Shown in pieces: positions 45,403 to 54,795 of a stretch of DNA of 64,000 nt. The first letter of the stretch is position 1; the number at the start of each line of letters is the position of its first letter. The stretch is taken from assembly GCA_934418125.1 (NCBI GenBank), contig CAKRWT010000001.1:124001-188000 (forward strand), in the 5' to 3' direction. Made by a program: the position numbers and the translations under genes. The DNA is from an uncultured Lachnospiraceae bacterium. Its GTDB lineage: Bacteria > Bacillota > Clostridia > Lachnospirales > Lachnospiraceae. The notes under the pieces are model-generated. The model was not told the DNA's origin and made no database searches. It saw only the letters and a program-made list of their open reading frames with translations.

Positions 45403-47160
45403 CTACTTCTTCCCATTCCGGGATACTATCCGGTATACGCTGTAATTTTCGTTGATAACGTCTTCCCGCTCTACCGACACCGGTATGTTTTCTGCCGCAT
45501 AATATGCTGTCAGCCAGTCAAAGCCCTGCTCTGCCGCCTCCACATTAGACATAATCAACAGGACATTGTCCTTCTGTATCAGGGCTTCCGCTACCGAAGT
45601 AATGCCATAAGCGGCAAGCTTCTGTTCATACAGAGGACTTTTGCAAATCCATCCTCCCAGCATATCATAATTCGTAAATTCTGCCCCATTCCCATCAAAT
45701 ATTCTCTCCGAAAAGGATACGGTAGAATACACATCTTCCAGATAATAATTTTCTTTATGCCCTTTACAGTAGCTGTCGATGTCACTCCGGTTGCAGTTTG
45801 TCTGCTCCCGCCAGGCCTGATTCTGTCTTACCGTTGTTATCTGATTTCCCACGGACAGACATAACACCAACAGAAACAAAGTCTCAAAACCCCGGAGAAT
45901 ACCATCCTTTGCCCGCTCCTTCTGCAATGTCATACACACTAACGCACTCTGTAAGGCAAATTCCACCAGGTATAAAGAATGGGTAATCCGTTCCGGATCC
46001 CGTCCCCGCATCAGAATATACATCCAGATAAGACTGCGTCCTGTTGCCAGAAGGACTGTCTGCCACAACAAAGCAGGTCTCCTGCGGATTCCCAGATAGA
46101 CCAACAGGGCATACGCAAGTAACACCAGAAGATTGTAAGGAGCATCTTCCCTATGAAAGGTGCGATATCCATAACACCATAACTGCTGCCGGAAAATAGC
46201 TTTCCAGTCCCTGGCAGCACCTACTGTTTCCGTCGCATAATCTGCCACCCGGGTCAGCAATTGTGTATCAATCTTATCATCCAGTCCGAAATTATAATTG
46301 CGCAGCAACGTCTGCTGTTGCGGTGTAATCCCCAGTTCTTCCAAATCTGCTCCATAGCTGTCCTGGGTAATCACCTCCGGATAAAAATCATACACCGTTG
46401 TCCTGGCATCAAAATACTGTCTGAAATCTTTCCAGGACTCCGAGCCATACGCCCAGGAATCCAGGCCTCGGGATAACAGCATCCCTGCCAGAATTACCCC
46501 GATGACAATACCATATTTCTGCCAGTTCTGTCTGGTAAAGACCGGTTTTTCAAAAGACCACCGGCAGAGTCCTGCCAATCCCACAAAGGGCAGGGTCAGA
46601 AGCAGCATCTCCGTGCGGAGCTGATAAGCCAGCACCACCAGCACAATGGAGGGAATATTCTTCCTGAGAAACTGTGCTGTCGTCAGATTCTCCTCTGTTG
46701 TCAGGAACAGATAAATTGCTGTAGCGGATAGTATCGCACAGGTTATCGTGTACTGGATATTTACCAGATGGGGCAGCATCACGCCCCATTGCAGTAAGGA
46801 CAAGCCTGCCAGTGCTGCCAGTTTGCCGGAAAGTTTCTCATAGAAACCTGCCAGCCGCTTTCCCACCAGGAAGAAGCAGCCAGACTGACATAAGCACAAA
46901 AACAGGCCATACCAGGGAATCTCCCCGCACAGCCTGTATCCTAATCCAATCACAGCCCCCAGAATATAGAGGGTCTGCATATTACGCCCTTCCGGTGTCT
47001 GGCTGTATATCCCAGCCATAATATCCTTCATCAGGGTATCATCATTCAAATCATAGTAGAAATCAAAGCAGACTGCCATGATAACCACATTCAGCAAAAC
47101 CACACCCAGTGCCAGTATGCAATTCTCATGTTTTTTATAAAACGTTGTTTTCATGCACAT
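45403..47160 (-). CDS. Polytopic membrane protein of unknown function, possibly GT-C-like
   Basis: A 585-residue protein with about twelve membrane segments followed by a C-terminal outside domain of about 130 residues. The first loop has YYDLNDDTLMKDIMAG (about 35-50), an acidic motif in the right place for a GT-C catalytic site, but no recognised family motif follows. The C-terminal domain begins after TTVRQNQAWREQTN and looks soluble and mixed alpha/beta. ATGs at 47160 and 47154 are both possible starts. It lies between the WecE-type aminotransferase and the GNAT gene, so it may transfer the sugar those make. I do not recognise it with certainty. Confidence 0.55.
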   Translation of the reverse strand: MCMKTTFYKKHENCILALGVVLLNVVIMAVCFDFYYDLNDDTLMKDIMAGIYSQTPEGRNMQTLYILGAVIGLGYRLCGEIPWYGLFLCLCQSGCFFLVGKRLAGFYEKLSGKLAALAGLSLLQWGVMLPHLVNIQYTITCAILSATAIYLFLTTEENLTTAQFLRKNIPSIVLVVLAYQLRTEMLLLTLPFVGLAGLCRWSFEKPVFTRQNWQKYGIVIGVILAGMLLSRGLDSWAYGSESWKDFRQYFDARTTVYDFYPEVITQDSYGADLEELGITPQQQTLLRNYNFGLDDKIDTQLLTRVADYATETVGAARDWKAIFRQQLWCYGYRTFHREDAPYNLLVLLAYALLVYLGIRRRPALLWQTVLLATGRSLIWMYILMRGRDPERITHSLYLVEFALQSALVCMTLQKERAKDGILRGFETLFLLVLCLSVGNQITTVRQNQAWREQTNCNRSDIDSYCKGHKENYYLEDVYSTVSFSERIFDGNGAEFTNYDMLGGWICKSPLYEQKLAAYGITSVAEALIQKDNVLLIMSNVEAAEQGFDWLTAYYAAENIPVSVEREDVINENYSVYRIVSRNGKK

Positions 47161-47169
47161 TTCCCGTTC

Positions 47170-48300
47170 TTATGCCTGATAAAATGCCTTTACCTGATCT
47201 GTGATATATTCCACCTGGTCTGCTGTCAGTGTATAGAACATTGGCAGGCGGAGTAATCTCTCACTTTCTTTGGTGGTATAGTTATCCTCCCCGTGGAATC
47301 TGCCGAATTTGATTCCTGCCGGTGCCGAATGTAATGGTACATAATGGAATACCGCCAGAATTCCCTTCTCCTTCAAAAAGGATATCAGTCGGGCACGTTC
47401 TTCCATATCCTTTGTCTTAATGTAGAACATGTGCGCATTGTGTTCGCAATAATCCGGAATATACGGCAGCTCGATTCTGCCCTCTGCGGCAAGCCCGGAC
47501 AACTGTTCCCGGTACTCGTCCCATCTGTCCATTCTCGCCCTGGTAATCTCATCTGCCAGTTCTAGCTGGGCATACAGATAGGCTGCATTCATATCACTTG
47601 GCAGATAAGATGAGCCATAATTCTGCCAGCGGTACTTGTCCACCTGTCCTCTGAAATACTTACTTCTATCCGTTCCCTTTTCCCGGAAAATCTCCGCATC
47701 TTCAATATATTTTTCATCCCTTATGGTAAGGGCACCACCTTCACCCATACTGAAATTCTTCGTCTCATGGAAGCTGAAACAGCCAAATTCCCCAAACGTA
47801 CCAAGAGCCTTTCCTTTATAGGTGGACATGATACCCTGGGCGGCATCTTCAATCACCATCAGATGATGTCTGTTGGCAATGTCCATAATCTTGTCCATCT
47901 CGCAGCCTACCCCGGCATAATGCACCGGCACGATGGCTTTGGTCTTATCCGTGATGGCATCTTCAATCAGGTTCTCGTCAATATTCATGGTATCCGGACG
48001 GATATCCACAAATACTACCCTGGCTCCCCGCAGGACAAAGGCATCGGCAGTAGACACAAAGGTGTAGGAAGGCAGAATTACCTCATCTCCCTCTTTGATA
48101 TCCGCTAATAACGCCGCAAGCTCTGTGGCATGGGTACAGGACGTAGTCAGCAGACACTTTGCGGTGCCTGTTTTCTGCTCCATCCACTCATTACACTTCT
48201 TCGTAAAAGGACCATCTCCGCATATTTTCTGGTTCTCTACTGCCTGTTTGATATATTCTATTTCCTTGCCTGTATAAGGCGGTACATTAAAGCTTATCAT
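47170..48300 (-). CDS. wecE: dTDP-4-amino-4,6-dideoxygalactose transaminase (WecE/RffA-like)
   Basis: A 376-residue DegT-family enzyme that follows Escherichia coli WecE/RffA along its whole length: FNVPP at the N-terminus, CGDGPFTKKC, LPSYTFVSTADAFVLRGA, VPVHYAGVGCEMD, MSTYKGKALGT, the PLP lysine Lys181 in FSFHETKN, and FHGEDNYTTKESERLLRLP near the end. It would aminate dTDP-4-keto-6-deoxyglucose to dTDP-Fuc4N. The enzymes for that precursor (RmlA, RmlB) are not in the window and must be encoded elsewhere. The product may be acetylated by the GNAT at 44851 or formylated by one of the formyltransferases. A promoter candidate lies just upstream. Confidence 0.9.
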   Translation of the reverse strand: MISFNVPPYTGKEIEYIKQAVENQKICGDGPFTKKCNEWMEQKTGTAKCLLTTSCTHATELAALLADIKEGDEVILPSYTFVSTADAFVLRGARVVFVDIRPDTMNIDENLIEDAITDKTKAIVPVHYAGVGCEMDKIMDIANRHHLMVIEDAAQGIMSTYKGKALGTFGEFGCFSFHETKNFSMGEGGALTIRDEKYIEDAEIFREKGTDRSKYFRGQVDKYRWQNYGSSYLPSDMNAAYLYAQLELADEITRARMDRWDEYREQLSGLAAEGRIELPYIPDYCEHNAHMFYIKTKDMEERARLISFLKEKGILAVFHYVPLHSAPAGIKFGRFHGEDNYTTKESERLLRLPMFYTLTADQVEYITDQVKAFYQA

Positions 48301-48359
48301 CCCTGAACCTCTCTTATTCTTTCCTGCCTGTTTTCTCGTTCTTGTTTGCTGATTCTAAC

Positions 48360-48388
48360 AGTTTACCACATTTCTTTCTGTCTGTCCT
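48360..48388 (-). promoter_or_regulatory. Candidate internal promoter upstream of wecE
   Basis: On the minus strand, -35 AGGACA (48383-48388), spacer 17, extended -10 TGG-TAAACT (hexamer 48360-48365). The -35 overlaps the stop of the preceding membrane-protein gene. The match is moderate. Confidence 0.45.
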
Positions 48389-50273
48389 ATTTTTTAGGTA
48401 GATACACAGCATATCCGGCATTACAGAACGTTTCCGCATAGTCATGCTGTGTCATGAATTCGCCCAGTATCTGTAATTTTTCATCTTCTTCCAGAGCCTC
48501 TGCATCCGCTTCCAGGAAGTTCATGCCATCTGCATCTTCACTCAGATAAGCTGCCGCCTGGGCTGACAGGATAATCACTGGTGGATTTTCCCGGATTGCC
48601 TCCATATCCCGTTCATACTCTGTCATCCGGTAGGAGTCCAGGTCAGGCCAGAAGGTGCCCAGTGCCGATGGCATATCCAGCAGATACCCCAGTCCCGGAA
48701 TTTCTCCATAGAAAATTGCCTTCTGCCCGGCAAGTCCGGCTTCTTTCGCATATTCTGCCAGTTCCTGTAACAGAAGTCCATTGTTTCGGTTCGTATAGAC
48801 TCCCTGCACTTTTTCCGGCAGCCTGATGGTAGTATCCCTCTGTTCTCCCCAGACTCCATCCTGAAAAGCGAAGCTTCCATGAAAGCCAACACTCTGTACT
48901 GCCAGAAGTACTATAAGCAAGACAGGGAATGCTTTCCAGGCATAGGAAACCTTCTCATGCCGAAGGATCCTGCCAAACCCCTGCAAAGTAAATGGGATTA
49001 CCAGAAACATGCTGTTAATAATCGGATACAGGGCATTGTTGCTTCCAAGTGGTGTCAGCAGCATCTGTAAACCCACCAGTACTGCCAGCGTTTTTTCCTG
49101 CACTGCTAATTTGCCCGTAAACAGAGTATAGCCAACCATAAGCCATGCCCCTAACAAAAAGAACACGCTCAGATAATAAATACTGGTATAGTCATAGTAC
49201 CGGAAGCTGAAAACTCCTCTGCCCCAGTAAAAGCGGAACAGTACCAGCAATGCTATGGTATAGCCTGCCCTGGCAGCTTTCTGCAGCACCGGTTTCTCTG
49301 GGAAAAGCCATTCTGCCAACCGCAGAAACCCATAGCCAACCACCATGCATACGATTGCCACTGCCAGATACTGGATTCCCCGGAAATAATCTCCAAACAT
49401 ACCAAGCAGCATAGAGGCTGGTTTATAATCTGCAGCCTTCTCAGTCATGGCAAACATGGTATTTACCATATCGGGATAAGCCGTGATTCCATATTTCATA
49501 CAGATAAAAAGGAGTGGAATCCCAAAGCCGATACCATAGCCCAGCATACACCATAACGTATCCTGAAATCCCTGTTTCCAGGCATTTTTTCGGTTTTCCT
49601 TTGCCTGCTGCCCCTTCTTATCTGACAGCTTCTGGTTCTTCCGGTAACAGCGTAGTGCCACACTGTACCACAATCCCAGAATATAAGCTGCCTGCACCAT
49701 ATTGGGCATGCGTACTGCAATGTTGGCACCCAGACAGACACCTGCTGCAACATAACAGAAATGCTGTCTTTTCTTTTGTCGCTGTGCTGTTTCCTCCGGG
49801 ACTTCTGCTTCCCCACACAGACAGATTCCGCCATATAAGAACAGAATTCCCGCCGTCATAAGAAAATACGTCAGATAATTATATAAAATCACCGATGGGC
49901 ACCAACAAAGTCCCAGGGCTATCATTTCTCCAAACCACACCAGAACAGGCTGCATTTTCCGGTACAAAGCAAAATAAACCATCAGTGCCAGAATCCCCTG
50001 CAGCAGGGCAGTATAAAAATACATGCCAAGCAGAAGTTGTCCACCCGGCAGATGCTGTAAAAGATTTCCCACTGCATTTGCCAGAAAAGTCGCCACCATC
50101 CAGGTTCCCCTCGTCGTAGAAAAGTACTGGAAATTCGCCAGACTGTAGGTGGTATCCGACACCTCTATTCCCTGATTGATAAAAAGCAATGGGTAAACCA
50201 GTAACACAACCGGAAATACCGCCTTCTCTATGAAGTTTTTATGTGCCTGATACCATTCTTTTGCCTGTTTCAT
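48387..50273 (-). CDS. Polytopic membrane protein, GT-C-like, function unknown
   Basis: The ATG at 50273 overlaps the stop of the acyltransferase gene (ATGA) and gives 628 residues starting MKQAKEWYQAH; a longer frame to 50432 has no family support and was rejected. About twelve membrane segments are followed by an outside C-terminal part with PEKVQGVYTNRNNGLLLQEL and IFYGEIPGLGYLLDMPSA. The first outside loop contains INQGIEVSDTTYSLANFQYF, an Asp-containing loop of the GT-C type. No precise family is recognised. Its tight coupling to an acyltransferase-3 gene suggests both act on the same glycan outside the membrane. Confidence 0.6.
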   Translation of the reverse strand: MKQAKEWYQAHKNFIEKAVFPVVLLVYPLLFINQGIEVSDTTYSLANFQYFSTTRGTWMVATFLANAVGNLLQHLPGGQLLLGMYFYTALLQGILALMVYFALYRKMQPVLVWFGEMIALGLCWCPSVILYNYLTYFLMTAGILFLYGGICLCGEAEVPEETAQRQKKRQHFCYVAAGVCLGANIAVRMPNMVQAAYILGLWYSVALRCYRKNQKLSDKKGQQAKENRKNAWKQGFQDTLWCMLGYGIGFGIPLLFICMKYGITAYPDMVNTMFAMTEKAADYKPASMLLGMFGDYFRGIQYLAVAIVCMVVGYGFLRLAEWLFPEKPVLQKAARAGYTIALLVLFRFYWGRGVFSFRYYDYTSIYYLSVFFLLGAWLMVGYTLFTGKLAVQEKTLAVLVGLQMLLTPLGSNNALYPIINSMFLVIPFTLQGFGRILRHEKVSYAWKAFPVLLIVLLAVQSVGFHGSFAFQDGVWGEQRDTTIRLPEKVQGVYTNRNNGLLLQELAEYAKEAGLAGQKAIFYGEIPGLGYLLDMPSALGTFWPDLDSYRMTEYERDMEAIRENPPVIILSAQAAAYLSEDADGMNFLEADAEALEEDEKLQILGEFMTQHDYAETFCNAGYAVYLPKK

Positions 50274-51331
50274 TCCTTTTTCCCACAAAGCTCTTTTATC
50301 ATGGTAAACAACCATACTCTTACCACATCTACTATCGTACCGGTCGCATAGACCAGCAGGATTGCCAGCAGCAGGTGCGGAATAAACGCCCAGGTACCTG
50401 CCGCCCGGTCTACCTGCAGCCACTGCATCCACTCATACCGAAGCAGGATGTGCTCATGTAATAAATAAATTCCAAAGGTATAGACAGACAGCTTACAGAT
50501 AACCTCTCCTGCCTTTTCCCTGCGAATCTCCATATTCTTAAACAGATAAAACAAAGACACTGCACCTGTCAGGCACAAAATGTGATTGTAGGTATAGGGC
50601 ATATCCTCATAATAGGTATATGCTGTAATCTTCCCGGACAATCCATCTGCCACAATCGATAACGCCCATATTCCCGCTGCCGAAAGGACATACAAAAGCA
50701 GCGCGTGCTTTCTTTTTTCCAGCCAGGGAAACCCGAATCTCCTAAGATAGCCTGCCACCACAAACAGGCACAAAAACCATCCAAAATCATAGCCATAATG
50801 ATCCGTCACAAAGGCAATGGGAATGACCGATTTTCCAAGGGAAAAGAACAATAGCAGCATGCCAATCACTATTTGCAGCTGTTTCTGCTCCATCTGCCGG
50901 ATTCCGGCTGCCAGCAGGGGGCTGAATAAATACATCAGAAGATACGCTGTGCCAAACCAGTAATGCTCTGTTCCCACCGGAAACAGATAGCCAATCCAGT
51001 CATAGACCCCAAGGCTGCTTCCCGATACAATACCAAGACCAATCAGTACAATCGGTATCGCCATGGAATAAAAGAGAATCTGGCACACCAGGGACAGTAC
51101 CCGTCTTGGTTTCCATGAGGCATCCACCAGAAAATAACCGCTGATTAACACATAGCAGTTTACCGCCACAATACAAAAGGCCTCCAGCAGCCAGGCAAAA
51201 TAATTGACAGCCGAATGATTCTCCGTGTAAGGCACAGCAACACCGCCCTTCACCAGATAATGAAGTGCTATAATCATCATCATTGCCACGATTCGCAGTA
51301 ATTCAAAGTTCGCCTGTCTTGTTCTGTTCAT
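50270..51331 (-). CDS. Acyltransferase 3 family membrane protein (OafA/WecH-like)
   Basis: A 353-residue protein with about ten membrane segments and the acyltransferase-3 start NFELLRIVAMMMIIALHYL (about 8-26), whose Arg and His are the usual conserved residues. Later YWFGTAYLLMYLFSPLL and TFGIYLLHEHIL fit the same family. There is no C-terminal SGNH domain. It would O-acetylate (or otherwise O-acylate) a sugar of the surface glycan from a cytosolic acyl-CoA donor. It overlaps the next gene by four bases and follows the GtrA-like gene. Confidence 0.82.
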   Translation of the reverse strand: MNRTRQANFELLRIVAMMMIIALHYLVKGGVAVPYTENHSAVNYFAWLLEAFCIVAVNCYVLISGYFLVDASWKPRRVLSLVCQILFYSMAIPIVLIGLGIVSGSSLGVYDWIGYLFPVGTEHYWFGTAYLLMYLFSPLLAAGIRQMEQKQLQIVIGMLLLFFSLGKSVIPIAFVTDHYGYDFGWFLCLFVVAGYLRRFGFPWLEKRKHALLLYVLSAAGIWALSIVADGLSGKITAYTYYEDMPYTYNHILCLTGAVSLFYLFKNMEIRREKAGEVICKLSVYTFGIYLLHEHILLRYEWMQWLQVDRAAGTWAFIPHLLLAILLVYATGTIVDVVRVWLFTMIKELCGKKE

Positions 51332-51340
51332 ACTTATCCT

Positions 51341-51769
51341 CTATGCCTTTTCTTTAAAAATCCATAACTTGCTTAAGAAATAATTTGCTACAATAACCAG
51401 CACCTGACACACTAATTTGGAAGCATATTCATTGATGGAAGCACAATCTACCATCACATACATTAACACCAGTTCCAGGACCTCTGTCGCCACACGGGCT
51501 CCGATAAAGGAAACAAATTCCTTTCCGACTGCCTGCCCATCCTTATTCTGGCTCTTAAACACAAAGGTTCTGTTGGTCCAGTAAGCAAATACCACCGTCA
51601 GCACCCAGGACAATGCCGTTGCCACCATATAGTGGAGTCCCATTGCCGATGCAAATATAAAATACAGAACGTAGTTTAATACGAATGCCAGAAATCCAAA
51701 AATCAGATACAGGATTCCCTCCTCGTATTTCCGATACATATCCCAACAGAAGTTCCATAATTTCTTCAT
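51341..51769 (-). CDS. GtrA-like flippase protein
   Basis: A 142-residue protein with four membrane segments. YLIFGFLAFVLNYVLYFIF, ALSWVLTVVFAYWTNRTFVF and ANYFLSKLWIFK are the standard landmarks of the GtrA family, thought to move undecaprenyl-phosphate sugars to the outer face. Its partner GtrB is encoded about 6.5 kb further along the same transcript direction (43893-44849). A GT-C enzyme would use the flipped sugar; the DUF6020 protein overlapping gtrB is the best candidate. Confidence 0.88.
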   Translation of the reverse strand: MKKLWNFCWDMYRKYEEGILYLIFGFLAFVLNYVLYFIFASAMGLHYMVATALSWVLTVVFAYWTNRTFVFKSQNKDGQAVGKEFVSFIGARVATEVLELVLMYVMVDCASINEYASKLVCQVLVIVANYFLSKLWIFKEKA

Positions 51770-51801
51770 CTCTATCCTATGCCTCTTTCCCGTATAAAAT
51801 A

Positions 51802-53553
51802 CTATCTTTCTCTGGTGGCTTTTCCGTTTTCCACCCGGTATACCATGTCACACTTCTCAATCGTCTGCAGTCTGTGGGCAATGATAATCAACGTCTTTCT
51901 GCCGTGCAGCCGGTTGATGGAATCCATAATGGCTGCCTCCGTCTCGTTATCCAGGGCAGAAGTTGCCTCATCCAGTACCAGTACCTCCGGGTCTTCAAAC
52001 AAAGCTCTGGCAATACCGATTCGTTGTCTCTGTCCACCGGAAATGCGGATTCCGCGCTCTCCGATACTGGTATCCAGTCCTTCCGGAAGTCCTCTGACGA
52101 ATTCATCCAGCTGAGCCTCTTTCAAAGCCCGCCATACCTTTTCATCATCAATTTCATCCTCCGCATACCCAAAAGCTACGTTCTTACGGATAGTAGAATC
52201 TATCATAAAAATCGTCTGCGGAATATAACCGATATTTTTCAGCCAGGATTCATAATGCTCCCTGACCTCCACACCATCTGCCAAAATTCTTCCGCTCTCA
52301 ATCTGTAAAAGTCCCAGTAAAATATCTACAATGGTGGTCTTTCCGGCACCTGAGGTTCCCACGATTCCAACAGAATTGCCAACCGGAATTACCATATCCG
52401 CATGGTCGAAAATCAATACATCCGTGTGCGGGTACTTATAGGTAATATCCTGCAGGGAAATCTCTTTCTTAATCTCTAATTTCTCTACTTCCTTCTTCTG
52501 TAAATAATCCTCTGCCGCATAGCTTACCTTTTTGTCATGAATCTCTTCCTGCAGATTATCGCTTACCCCCATAAAGAACGGCTCAAAATAGGAAATGGAA
52601 GTCTGGTAATTATTGATACGGTTTACACTGGGAAGCAGACGCATTGCCGCCATGGCAAGTGCTGAAAGCTGCGGCAGCAATTCTGTTACCTGGGCTCCCC
52701 GTAAAATGATAACAATAAAATAGCTGATCATACCCGCAATACACACCGTTTCAATCAACAGCCGTGGAGTTGCGTTGTAAATATTATACTTTTGTACGGA
52801 ATTGACATAGCCTGCTCCGCACTTTGCATACTCATTGATAAAGTAGTTCTCTTTGTTGGCAATCTTAATCTCTTTGATTCCCATAACGGACTGCTCAATC
52901 CACTTATAAAGTCCGCTGTAATAATCCTGGTTGTCCTGTCCTGCCCGCACCATAATCGGCTTTAATACCTTCTTAATGAGGAACAGCAACGCCACCATCA
53001 GCACCGCTACCATAATAATCATCTGGGCGTCAATGGCAAGCAGTACGCCAACCAGACAGGCAAAAACGATACATTCGCTGCACAACTGTAAGCAGCTTAA
53101 AATCAGACCATACATATTGTTTACATCGGAAGTAATATTCCGCTGAATCACGGACGTATCCGCGTTCAGATAATATTCATAAGGTCTTTGCATGAAGTTA
53201 ATCATCATTCTTCTGGAGGTGGCAAACTGGTTGGTATATACGAAGCGAAGCTGCACCTTCTGCTGGAAGAACAGATACACATTCTTTAAAACGATAATTC
53301 CCACAAATGCCACCAGCATGACCACTGCAAACTGGGTCGTATTCTCCAGCCCCAGTGCATCATATATGGCAGAAAGATATTTATTCCGCTCCACCTGTAC
53401 CGGGTCGATTACCACAGTAATAATAGGTACCAGCATGGTAACGCCAAGACTTTCCAACACGCCTCCCACAAGCATCATCAGCACAATCCAAACCATGGAA
53501 CGCTTCTGCTTTCTGTCTAACAACAGATTCATTTTCTTTATTATTTTAAGCAT
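51802..53553 (-). CDS. ABC transporter, permease-ATPase fusion (PglK/MsbA-like), second copy
   Basis: A 583-residue half-transporter with about six membrane segments in the first 310 residues. The ATPase has Walker A GTSGAGKT (399-406), signature ISGGQ (504-508), Walker B VLVLDE (524-529) and H-loop His560. It resembles the transporter at 6600-8387 throughout and is the likely flippase of the pgl-like unit. A promoter with an extended -10 lies at 53597-53625, so this gene may open a long transcript of transport, transfer and sugar genes. Confidence 0.87.
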   Translation of the reverse strand: MLKIIKKMNLLLDRKQKRSMVWIVLMMLVGGVLESLGVTMLVPIITVVIDPVQVERNKYLSAIYDALGLENTTQFAVVMLVAFVGIIVLKNVYLFFQQKVQLRFVYTNQFATSRRMMINFMQRPYEYYLNADTSVIQRNITSDVNNMYGLILSCLQLCSECIVFACLVGVLLAIDAQMIIMVAVLMVALLFLIKKVLKPIMVRAGQDNQDYYSGLYKWIEQSVMGIKEIKIANKENYFINEYAKCGAGYVNSVQKYNIYNATPRLLIETVCIAGMISYFIVIILRGAQVTELLPQLSALAMAAMRLLPSVNRINNYQTSISYFEPFFMGVSDNLQEEIHDKKVSYAAEDYLQKKEVEKLEIKKEISLQDITYKYPHTDVLIFDHADMVIPVGNSVGIVGTSGAGKTTIVDILLGLLQIESGRILADGVEVREHYESWLKNIGYIPQTIFMIDSTIRKNVAFGYAEDEIDDEKVWRALKEAQLDEFVRGLPEGLDTSIGERGIRISGGQRQRIGIARALFEDPEVLVLDEATSALDNETEAAIMDSINRLHGRKTLIIIAHRLQTIEKCDMVYRVENGKATRER

Positions 53554-53596
53554 TGTCCAATTCCTTCATCTTACTTTTTGATAACCATAATGTTTG

Positions 53597-53625
53597 ATTG
53601 TACCATATTCCACACGGTCGCGCAA
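53597..53625 (-). promoter_or_regulatory. Candidate promoter upstream of the second ABC transporter gene
   Basis: On the minus strand, extended -10 TGG-TACAAT (hexamer 53597-53602), spacer 17, weak -35 TTGCGC (53620-53625). It lies in the 90-base gap after the GT52 gene. Confidence 0.5.
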
Positions 53626-53643
53626 ATATGCCTTTCTCCGGCT

Positions 53644-54717
53644 CTATATCTGCTCATTCTGCCTGTGCAGTGCCGGTTCCTCATACCGGTCTAAGAAATC
53701 TTCTCCTAAGAACAATACCTCTTTGGCAAACTGAATGCCCCCGGGCACGGTCAGTACAGAAATTACCCTGTCAAAAGTTAAATCAGGAATAAAGTTCAGG
53801 ATTTCCATCGGGAACTTACCACTTAATACGATATACCGGGAAAACTCTTTCCGGTAATCCAGCACATCCCTTGGGTGGGGTTTAATCAATATCTGTGCCT
53901 GTTCCCCATCGATTACACCATATTCTTTGATAATATCTGTAAAAATCTGCTTCCGCACTTCCAAATCACACAACGGCTCCGACAGCACCAGTACCTTCTT
54001 CTCTGCACCCAGGCGCAGCTGCTCTAATAAGCCATCCAGATTCTCGATAAACAGATGAATCAGAATATCCTTGTCCTCTCTGGTCAGCCGCTCTACCAGC
54101 GGAGCTCTTGGTACTTCCACATATTTCTTACAGGGATATGGCACCACGCTTTTATCATTAATCTCCATATCCAGACAATATTTCCCATAACCATTCTGGA
54201 TAAAAATCAGATTTCTGGCAGCCATCCACGCTTTCAGACCAAAATGCCCCCGGTTATCATAGCGGGCTGTATCATAATACTGAATACAATTCAGTCCATC
54301 TTCCACCGCATGATAATAAATTTTCTTATAACTGAGATAATAACCGATAGGGTCAGAATCACAGAATACATAGATGTCCTGATACTGTCTGAAATCTACC
54401 GGTACATAGGCTTCCTCCAGCCGGCCAAACAGCTTCGTATATTTCATCCGGGACAGCATATTACGTACCAGATTCCCTTTATCGGTATGATACTGCATCA
54501 GTTCCGGGAAAAAGGTATCCTCCTTCTCCTCAAACAGAACCACCTCTTCAAACAGAGGGCATAAATCTGCCCGTTCCTTCAGATTACCAAAATCATTAGA
54601 CATGGTGCTTAACACCAGTGTGGCCTTTCCTTTTCTTTCCTGCGGCAGTGCCAGCTCCTTCAGGCAGGCAACATACACATGATAGTAGGTATGGCATACA
54701 TAAATTCGTTCCTTCAT
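53644..54717 (-). CDS. GT52-like sialyltransferase family protein (possible pseudaminyl transferase)
   Basis: The ATG at 54717 gives 357 residues beginning MKERIYVCHTYYHVYV; a TTG-started frame to 54750 is less likely. The Asp/Glu-Asp/Glu-Gly motif (EDG, 139-141, in YYHAVEDGLNCI) and the HP motif (KPHPRD, 279-284) are the two motifs shared by bacterial sialyltransferase families GT38, GT52 and GT80. Next to genes for pseudaminic acid, a nine-carbon sugar activated as CMP-Pse, the natural guess is a CMP-Pse-dependent transferase. The protein is soluble. It is transcribed away from the plus-strand decarboxylase gene across a 171-base region with several candidate operators. Confidence 0.68.
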   Translation of the reverse strand: MKERIYVCHTYYHVYVACLKELALPQERKGKATLVLSTMSNDFGNLKERADLCPLFEEVVLFEEKEDTFFPELMQYHTDKGNLVRNMLSRMKYTKLFGRLEEAYVPVDFRQYQDIYVFCDSDPIGYYLSYKKIYYHAVEDGLNCIQYYDTARYDNRGHFGLKAWMAARNLIFIQNGYGKYCLDMEINDKSVVPYPCKKYVEVPRAPLVERLTREDKDILIHLFIENLDGLLEQLRLGAEKKVLVLSEPLCDLEVRKQIFTDIIKEYGVIDGEQAQILIKPHPRDVLDYRKEFSRYIVLSGKFPMEILNFIPDLTFDRVISVLTVPGGIQFAKEVLFLGEDFLDRYEEPALHRQNEQI

Positions 54718-54795
54718 CTTCCACTCTTTCCCAACCAACACTGTCCACAAAGCGGCACCTTGGTACTTTGCCGCCTCTTTGCGTCCAGACTTGTT

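Noticed and set aside
48387-50432. Longer 681-residue form of the membrane protein starting at 50432
   Set aside because: The extra 53 residues overlap the acyltransferase gene and lack family character, while the ATGA-coupled start at 50273 is well placed.
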